DNA of 64,000 nucleotides, taken from NCBI RefSeq assembly GCF_023921805.1, contig NZ_CP074197.1, positions 1,984,001-2,048,000 of the forward strand, given 5' to 3'. Positions 59,808 to 64,000 of this stretch are shown piece by piece. Made by a program: the position numbers and the translations under genes. The notes below the pieces were generated by a model that saw only the letters and a program-made list of their open reading frames with translations, searched no databases and was not told where the DNA came from. This stretch comes from Ruminococcus sp. FMBCY1 (GTDB taxonomy: Bacteria > Bacillota > Clostridia > Oscillospirales > Acutalibacteraceae). Within the stretch, counting starts at the first letter, position 1, and the number at the start of each line of letters is the position of its first letter.

Positions 59808-60160
59808 TTATTAAACTGCTTTTTAACACAACTGAAACAATGCTTAAAGACCGAGGCTTGCAGGCTGAGGGCAAGGTACAGAAAATTGTTGACAGCGAAG
59901 TCTTACGCAGATGTGACCCTTATGTACCGTTTGACACAGGCTATCTTAAAAAGAGTGGCATTACAGGCACTAAGATTGGTAAAGGTGAAGTTGTTTACGA
60001 TGCTGTCTATGCTCATACAAATTACTATATGAATGCCGGCAAAGGAAAAGAAGGCACATCAAAAGGCGGTTTGCGAGGTAAATTTTGGTTCGAGCGTATG
60101 AAAGCAGACCATTTGGAAGATATTTTGAAAACCGCAAAGGAAAAGTGCGGAGGTAAATAA
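59804..60160 (+). CDS. Minor capsid / HK97 gp10-like protein
   Basis: A 118-residue protein with RCDPYVPFDTGYLKKSG and YAHTNYYMNAGKGKEGT, hallmarks of the gp10/Minor_capsid group that joins head and tail. Overlaps neighbours by 4 bp and 1 bp. Confidence 0.8.
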   Translation: MIIKLLFNTTETMLKDRGLQAEGKVQKIVDSEVLRRCDPYVPFDTGYLKKSGITGTKIGKGEVVYDAVYAHTNYYMNAGKGKEGTSKGGLRGKFWFERMKADHLEDILKTAKEKCGGK

Positions 60161-60603
60161 TGGAAACATCAATTATAAAATCATTGTTTAAATGGTTTTG
60201 TGACTGTGAAATTCTTGAGGCTGATTCAGAGCTGAATGTTGACTATCTCGGCGAAGATGCAGAGCAGTACAGCATTGAAACTGTACCTTGCAAAACTGTA
60301 GTAAAAAGCTACATTGACGGCTCGGCTAAGTGTCAGTATCTCTTTATCTTTGCAAGCCGAGAATGTTACAGTCAGGAAAACGGAATAAATATGGCAAACC
60401 TTGAATTTTACGAAAGGCTTGAGGATTGGATTGCAGAACAGAACATAAACCGCAAATTACCTAAGCTCCCTGATTGCTGTACTGCTCAGTCAATCAAGGT
60501 TTTGTCATCAGGCTATGTAATGAACAATGATACGAAGACGGCAAGGTATCAAATACAGTGCCGTTTGGAATATACTAAAAATTTGGAGGTAAAAAATGGC
60601 TGA
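60160..60603 (+). CDS. Tail terminator-like protein
   Basis: A 147-residue protein (SIIKSLFKWFCDCEILEADS, KSYIDGSAKCQYLFIFASRE, KTARYQIQCRLEYTKNLEV). Its pattern and its position just before the major tail protein are those of tail terminators of siphophages. Confidence 0.7.
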   Translation: METSIIKSLFKWFCDCEILEADSELNVDYLGEDAEQYSIETVPCKTVVKSYIDGSAKCQYLFIFASRECYSQENGINMANLEFYERLEDWIAEQNINRKLPKLPDCCTAQSIKVLSSGYVMNNDTKTARYQIQCRLEYTKNLEVKNG

Positions 60604-61090
60604 AGTAATTAGACAGAGAAGAATGCAGGCAAATTATCTTAACTGCAGTAACGGCAGCAAAGAAAAAGCATTTGCACTTTTGGGTGTCGGTGCAAAAACA
60701 CTTGATGAAAATCCATCAGCTCAGACTAAGAGCCGTAAGTATGTATGTGATAAATCAGCAACTAAGTCAATCAGCGGATATGATTGGACTACTGCTTTTG
60801 ATATTGACCAGATTAGAGAGCAGGACGCTATTAACTTTATCGTGAACATAGGTGAAAATCAGCTCGTTGGCGAAGATGCAGAAACCGAGTATGTTATCGT
60901 TGACCTCGACCAGAAGGAAGGTTCAACGGGTGCATCATATCACGCACGCAAGTTTAATGTCGCTGTCGAAGTTGCATCTTTTACAAATGATGACGGCGAA
61001 ATGGGCTGCACAGGTAACTTTTTAGGCAAGGGTGACCCTATTGAGGGTACTTTTGACACATCAACTAAAACTTTTACAGCTAAATCATAA
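60596..61090 (+). CDS. Major tail tube protein
   Basis: A 164-residue protein (SAQTKSRKYVCDKSATKSIS, YVIVDLDQKEG, GKGDPIEGTFDTSTKTFTAK). Family resemblance is to the phi13/TP901-type tail tube of Firmicutes phages. Located immediately before tail assembly chaperones. Overlaps the previous gene by 8 bp. Confidence 0.8.
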   Translation: MAEVIRQRRMQANYLNCSNGSKEKAFALLGVGAKTLDENPSAQTKSRKYVCDKSATKSISGYDWTTAFDIDQIREQDAINFIVNIGENQLVGEDAETEYVIVDLDQKEGSTGASYHARKFNVAVEVASFTNDDGEMGCTGNFLGKGDPIEGTFDTSTKTFTAKS

Positions 61091-61103
61091 GGAGGAATAA
61101 ATA

Positions 61104-61490
61104 ATGGTTATTAATAATGTAACACTTCCTGACATTGATGTAGCCGATGCCCTCGAAATGGAACGCTACGAAAAAGCAAACGATACCGTAAGTGCAAAAA
61201 TGAAACAGCTTGATACAAACGGTAAACGCAGGTCAGAGCTTATTCGTATTCAGTGCACTGCTATTTTTGAGTTCTTTGATGATGTTTTCAGTGAAGGTAC
61301 TGCAAAAAAGGTGTTTGGTGAATCGGTAAATCTTACAACCTGCATTAATGCGTATGAGGGCGTTATTGTTGCGGTTAATAAGCTTGACAAGGCAGTCGGC
61401 GAACAGTATAAATCAAAACTCGGCAACCGTCAGCAGCGTAGAAATAAGCACAAAAATCATTACATCAACCGTCAAAAGATTGTTAAGTGA
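61104..61490 (+). CDS. Tail assembly chaperone-type protein
   Basis: A 128-residue protein (NVTLPDIDVADALEMERYEK, IQCTAIFEFFDDVFSEGTAK), ends basic. The sequence resembles the DUF6673 group that precedes Gp15. Works with the following gene as a pair before the tape measure. Confidence 0.7.
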   Translation: MVINNVTLPDIDVADALEMERYEKANDTVSAKMKQLDTNGKRRSELIRIQCTAIFEFFDDVFSEGTAKKVFGESVNLTTCINAYEGVIVAVNKLDKAVGEQYKSKLGNRQQRRNKHKNHYINRQKIVK

Positions 61491-62080
61491 TGAATATGCT
61501 TATTAATTCTGTGCCCGACAGATTGAACATTGTCGGGACGGAATACAAAATCAACACTGATTTCAGAACTTGGTTGGAATTTGAAATGCTTTTATCGGAA
61601 AATGCGGAAAAAGCAGAAAATACTTTAGCTGATATTAAAAAACTTGTTTTTTGCAAAAATCAACCTCCGTCATTTGCTGATGAAACGACTGTAAATCAAA
61701 TTCTTTGGTTTTACCGCTGTGGAAAGCCTCCTCAAAAGGTCAACGGTAAATCTCATAAAGAAGTGTTCAGTTACGAATATGATGACGGTTATATCTGTGC
61801 CGCTTTTATGCAGCAGTATCATATTGATTTAAACTCGGAAAAGCTTCACTGGTGGAAGTTTCACGCACTGATGTTGTCATTGTCTGATAGTACAGAGTTT
61901 GTAAAAATAATGGGTTACAGGTCTATTGAAATCAATTCAAAGATGACTGCCTCACAAAAAGCATTTTATCAAAAAATGAAAAAGCAGTACAAACTTCCGC
62001 TCAAAAAAGAAGTGCAAAAGCAAATATCAAACATTGAAGATGCACTGATAAACGGAGAAACAATTGACAATCTATTGTGA
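61490..62080 (+). CDS. Gp15-like tail assembly chaperone
   Basis: A 196-residue protein of the bacteriophage Gp15 family (VGTEYKINTDFRTWLEFEML, WWKFHALMLSLSDSTEFVKI, NGETIDNLL). In phages with this gene it takes the place of the frameshifted gpG/gpGT pair; I saw no slippery sequence. One-base overlap with the previous gene. Confidence 0.85.
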   Translation: MNMLINSVPDRLNIVGTEYKINTDFRTWLEFEMLLSENAEKAENTLADIKKLVFCKNQPPSFADETTVNQILWFYRCGKPPQKVNGKSHKEVFSYEYDDGYICAAFMQQYHIDLNSEKLHWWKFHALMLSLSDSTEFVKIMGYRSIEINSKMTASQKAFYQKMKKQYKLPLKKEVQKQISNIEDALINGETIDNLL

Positions 62081-62092
62081 AATTTGTATAAT
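62064..62092 (+). promoter_or_regulatory. Perfect sigma-A promoter for the lipoprotein gene
   Basis: TTGACA (62064-62069), exactly 17 bp, TATAAT (62087-62092). It starts inside the end of the Gp15-like gene. Both hexamers are full consensus, very strong for an internal phage promoter. Confidence 0.85.
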
Positions 62093-62127
62093 ATTGTTAA
62101 AGTTATATTATTTCACGAGGTGGTACT

Positions 62128-62700
62128 ATGAAAAAGACTTTATGTTTTCTTATCTTGTCATTGTTTGCAATCAACTGCACAGCTTGCTCAAGTAATGTTA
62201 ATAATTCAAATCCTACTTTTGAAAATGTTACGCAAATAACATCTCCTGCTTCTAAAGCAGTTGAGGAAACTACTCTTGAACCTGAAACAACACAAAGTGA
62301 TGTTTTATCTACATTAAGTGAAGACGACCTCATTCAAAGTATTGTGTCTGATTTTACGATAGATGGTGTAAATTTTACATATAAAAAATGCAGCGACAAT
62401 CTATACTTGGTTAATTCGGATAATGACAAGATTGATATAGATATTGCTCTGCTTAAACTTGATAATAAAATTTCAGTAGATTATATTAATGTAATTTTAT
62501 CGACTGAAAGTACTGATGATATTTGTTACAAAGCACTTGTAAGAATGTTAAAGTCTGATATTTTCGGTTTAAGTTTACAGGAACAAATGGATATACTTGT
62601 TAATTATAAAACAGGTAAGGTATCTTTTGAAAATGGGACTTTATCTATATCAGAAGCTCAAAAAGATAATATTAGAGTAATTGATTTTAATTTTAAATGA
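62128..62700 (+). CDS. Prophage-encoded lipoprotein (moron candidate)
   Basis: A 190-residue lipoprotein: signal peptide 1-20 and lipobox ending C-T-A-C (Cys20). Then a Ser/Thr/Glu-rich linker and an about 110-residue domain in two parts (IDGVNFTYKKCSDNLYLVNS, SLQEQMDILVNYKTGKVSFE). It is more AT-rich than its neighbours, has its own full-consensus promoter and its own terminator-like hairpin, and breaks the tail gene order. These are the marks of a lysogenic-conversion gene, for example a superinfection-exclusion lipoprotein that blocks DNA entry through the tape measure. No family recognised. Confidence 0.75.
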   Translation: MKKTLCFLILSLFAINCTACSSNVNNSNPTFENVTQITSPASKAVEETTLEPETTQSDVLSTLSEDDLIQSIVSDFTIDGVNFTYKKCSDNLYLVNSDNDKIDIDIALLKLDNKISVDYINVILSTESTDDICYKALVRMLKSDIFGLSLQEQMDILVNYKTGKVSFENGTLSISEAQKDNIRVIDFNFK

Positions 62701-62858
62701 TGAAAAATAAATCAAAAGTAAAATGCCCCTACTGTGGTTATGAAATGCCCATATACTTTGACAAATCGTCAAGGTGTAGGGGCATTTTTGTATGCTGCAA
62801 AGGGCGAAACTGTAAGAAACAGTTTGAAATCGTAATAAACGATAACAAAAATAAATAA
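62700..62858 (+). CDS. Com-like zinc-finger small protein
   Basis: A 52-residue protein: KVKCPYCGYEMPIYFDKSS, then RCRGIFVCCKGRNCKKQFEI. Four-Cys (or more) zinc finger like the Mu Com/KTR small proteins found before tape measures in Firmicutes phages. Com of Mu binds its own mRNA to activate a downstream gene. The gene overlaps the lipoprotein stop (ATGATGA). Its codons contain a perfect 12-bp inverted repeat (next entry). Confidence 0.7.
   Translation: MKNKSKVKCPYCGYEMPIYFDKSSRCRGIFVCCKGRNCKKQFEIVINDNKNK
62721..62789 (+). terminator. Terminator-like hairpin inside the zinc-finger gene
   Basis: AAATGCCCCTAC (62721-62732) and GTAGGGGCATTT (62776-62787) pair perfectly and end in a T run (62785-62789), with a 43-nt loop. 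It could terminate the lipoprotein transcript. Confidence 0.6.
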
Positions 62859-62914
62859 GGTCAAGTAGAGCCATTATGTGCCGATGACCTCAACACTAAA
62901 GGGTGGTGAGTAAT

Positions 62915-64000
62915 TTGGCATATGATGGCTCTATTAAAATTGATACAAAAATAGATACAAGCGGCTTTAAGGGCGGTATTGATAAAATAAAATCAATCGC
63001 TCAAGCGGGTGTATCTGCTGTAACAGCAACGCTTGCAGGCATTACAGCCGCACTCGGTGCAGGAGCAACCGCAGCGGCAACAGTCGGCTCGTCATTTGAG
63101 GCTGCTATGTCAAAAGTATCTGCAATCAGCGGTGCAACAGGTGATTCATTGCAAAGCCTGACTGACAAGGCAAAAGAAATGGGTGCAAAAACAAAGTTCT
63201 CTGCATCCGAGTCGGCAGCAGCTTTACAATATATGGCTATGGCAGGCTGGGACACAGAGTCAATGCTCAATGGTATTGACGGTATTATGAACCTTGCCGC
63301 CGCTGATGGTTTGGACTTAGCAACAACCTCGGATATTGTAACAGACGCACTTACAGCGTTTAACCTAAAAGCATCAGACAGCACACACTTTGCAGATGTA
63401 CTTGCCAAAGCCTCATCAAGTGCAAATACTAATGTATCTATGCTTGGTGAAAGTTTTAAATATGTTGCTCCTCTTGCCGGCACAATGGGCTACTCTGTCG
63501 AAGATGTTTCCCTTGCCCTCGGTCTTATGGCTAATGCAAGTGTCAAGGGCAGTATGGCAGGCACAAGCCTTAAAACTGCTCTTTCTAACCTTGCATCTCC
63601 AACGGAAGATATGGCTAATGTAATGACACAGTATGGCATATCTATCTCCGATACCGAGGGTAACGCTTTGCCTCTTATAGATGTAATGAAACAGCTTAGA
63701 GAGAAGTTTAGCGGATTGAGCGAAACCGAACAGGCTGCTACAGCAAGCATTCTCTTTGGTAAAGAAGCAATGAGCGGTATGCTTGCGATTATCAACGCAA
63801 GCGACAGCGACTTTGACAACCTTACTCAGAACATCAACAACGCTGACGGTGCGGCTGCGGCAATGGCTGATACTATGCAGGATAACCTGCAAGGTCAAAT
63901 TACTATTCTTAAATCAGGACTTGAGGGCTTAGGCATTGAAATTTATGAGGGTATGTCAGAACCCTTGCAAGAAGCAGCTGTCGAGGCACAAAACTATGTA
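62915..64000 (+). CDS. Phage tail tape measure protein, N-terminal part (cut by window edge)
   Basis: Open to the window edge (362 residues seen). Starts TTG at 62915 after GGGTGGTGAG (MAYDGSIKIDTKIDTSGFK). A hydrophobic Ala/Gly segment (VTATLAGITAALGAGATA) is followed by the TP901-type core: AAMSKVSAISGATGDSLQSL, AAALQYMAMAGWDTESML, LGESFKYVAPLAGTMGYSVE, LGLMANASVKGSMAGTSLK. It sets the tail length and acts in DNA ejection. A much longer product is expected. Confidence 0.93.
   Translation, partial: MAYDGSIKIDTKIDTSGFKGGIDKIKSIAQAGVSAVTATLAGITAALGAGATAAATVGSSFEAAMSKVSAISGATGDSLQSLTDKAKEMGAKTKFSASESAAALQYMAMAGWDTESMLNGIDGIMNLAAADGLDLATTSDIVTDALTAFNLKASDSTHFADVLAKASSSANTNVSMLGESFKYVAPLAGTMGYSVEDVSLALGLMANASVKGSMAGTSLKTALSNLASPTEDMANVMTQYGISISDTEGNALPLIDVMKQLREKFSGLSETEQAATASILFGKEAMSGMLAIINASDSDFDNLTQNINNADGAAAAMADTMQDNLQGQITILKSGLEGLGIEIYEGMSEPLQEAAVEAQNYV

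Larger units (their letters stand above)
42045..64000. mobile_element. Left part of a transposable (Mu-like) prophage; right end outside window
   Basis: Gene order follows phage Mu: a leftward repressor, then rightward Cro/Ner-like protein, MuA-like transposase, MuB-like ATPase, small early genes, GemA/gp16-like, Mor-like activator, then head and tail genes. The structural part resembles siphoviral prophages of Firmicutes (PBSX-type terminase large subunit, SPP1-like portal, Gp20-like scaffold, Gp15-like chaperone). The left end lies somewhere between 42005 and 42477; 42045 (first TG after the cupin gene that begins a repeat-rich stretch) is a guess. All genes look intact. Whether it is active cannot be told. 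Confidence 0.85.

Noticed and set aside
61104-62080. Programmed frameshift between the two tail chaperone genes
   Set aside because: The genes overlap by only one base with a normal start, and no slippery heptamer was seen at the junction.
1-64000. tRNA, rRNA or riboswitch genes
   Set aside because: I looked for T-loop motifs, rRNA signatures and leader structures of the usual riboswitch classes and saw none convincing, including upstream of cysE-cysS, where a T-box might be expected.

Overview
The window is chromosomal DNA of a spore-forming, low-GC anaerobic Firmicute of the Ruminococcaceae/Oscillospiraceae type. Support for this: sporulation genes (spoIIID, a pdaB-like deacetylase, spoIIE, a sigma-H-like factor), a secreted protein ending in a type I dockerin (a cellulosome/amylosome part typical of ruminococci), a secreted serpin, and a ctsR-mcsA-mcsB-clpC operon. 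[Eubacterium] siraeum or a close relative would fit, but the species is an inference from gene content only.

Layout. 1-2213: end of a sugar ABC importer (permease cut by the window edge, then the solute-binding lipoprotein). 2573-8485: DUF624 membrane protein, transglutaminase-dockerin protein, SpoIIID, DegT-type aminotransferase, a small gene fragment, deacetylase. 8564-22422 (all minus strand): housekeeping genes cysS, cysE, pgsA, rimO, recX, recA, prmC, DUF1385, a two-component system with a lipoprotein, trmB, Nif3-like, trmK and a DUF1858 protein. 22565-27027: the CtsR heat-shock operon with a -35/-10 promoter buried in tandem CtsR boxes. 27290-27541: orphan RelB/DinJ-like antitoxin. 27615-31627: comM, whose last 537 bp are duplicated around a 1.9-kb insert holding a truncated serine recombinase and one unknown cargo gene. 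31834-42003: sigma factor, zinc-ribbon protein, ATP-grasp protein, spoIIE, serpin, glycosyltransferase, VanW protein, Smr protein and cupin.

From about 42.05 kb to the right edge lies the left part of a transposable (Mu-like) prophage: S24-type repressor, operator array, Cro-like protein, small early genes, DDE transposase (MuA-like), AAA+ target protein (MuB-like), GemA/gp16-like, Mor-like activator, gp27-like protein, PBSX-type terminase, portal, minor capsid protein, scaffold, capsid, connector and tail genes, Gp15-like chaperone, and the N-terminus of the tape measure. The right end is outside the window.

The most interesting material is in the prophage. (1) A NusG paralogue sits directly upstream of a structured RNA and an intrinsic terminator that precede the terminase/portal genes. 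This is the arrangement of LoaP-type processive antitermination, with further terminators ahead of the scaffold/capsid block and an identical 14-mer before both terminators. (2) The minor capsid protein carries a C-terminal extension that looks like a BECR-type nuclease and is followed at once by a small AT-rich gene that could encode its immunity protein. (3) A lipoprotein gene with a perfect TTGACA-N17-TATAAT promoter is inserted in the tail operon, followed by a Com-like zinc-finger gene whose coding sequence contains a perfect terminator-like hairpin. It is a candidate lysogenic-conversion (moron) gene. Functions are inferred from sequence patterns recognised by eye; no database search was run.
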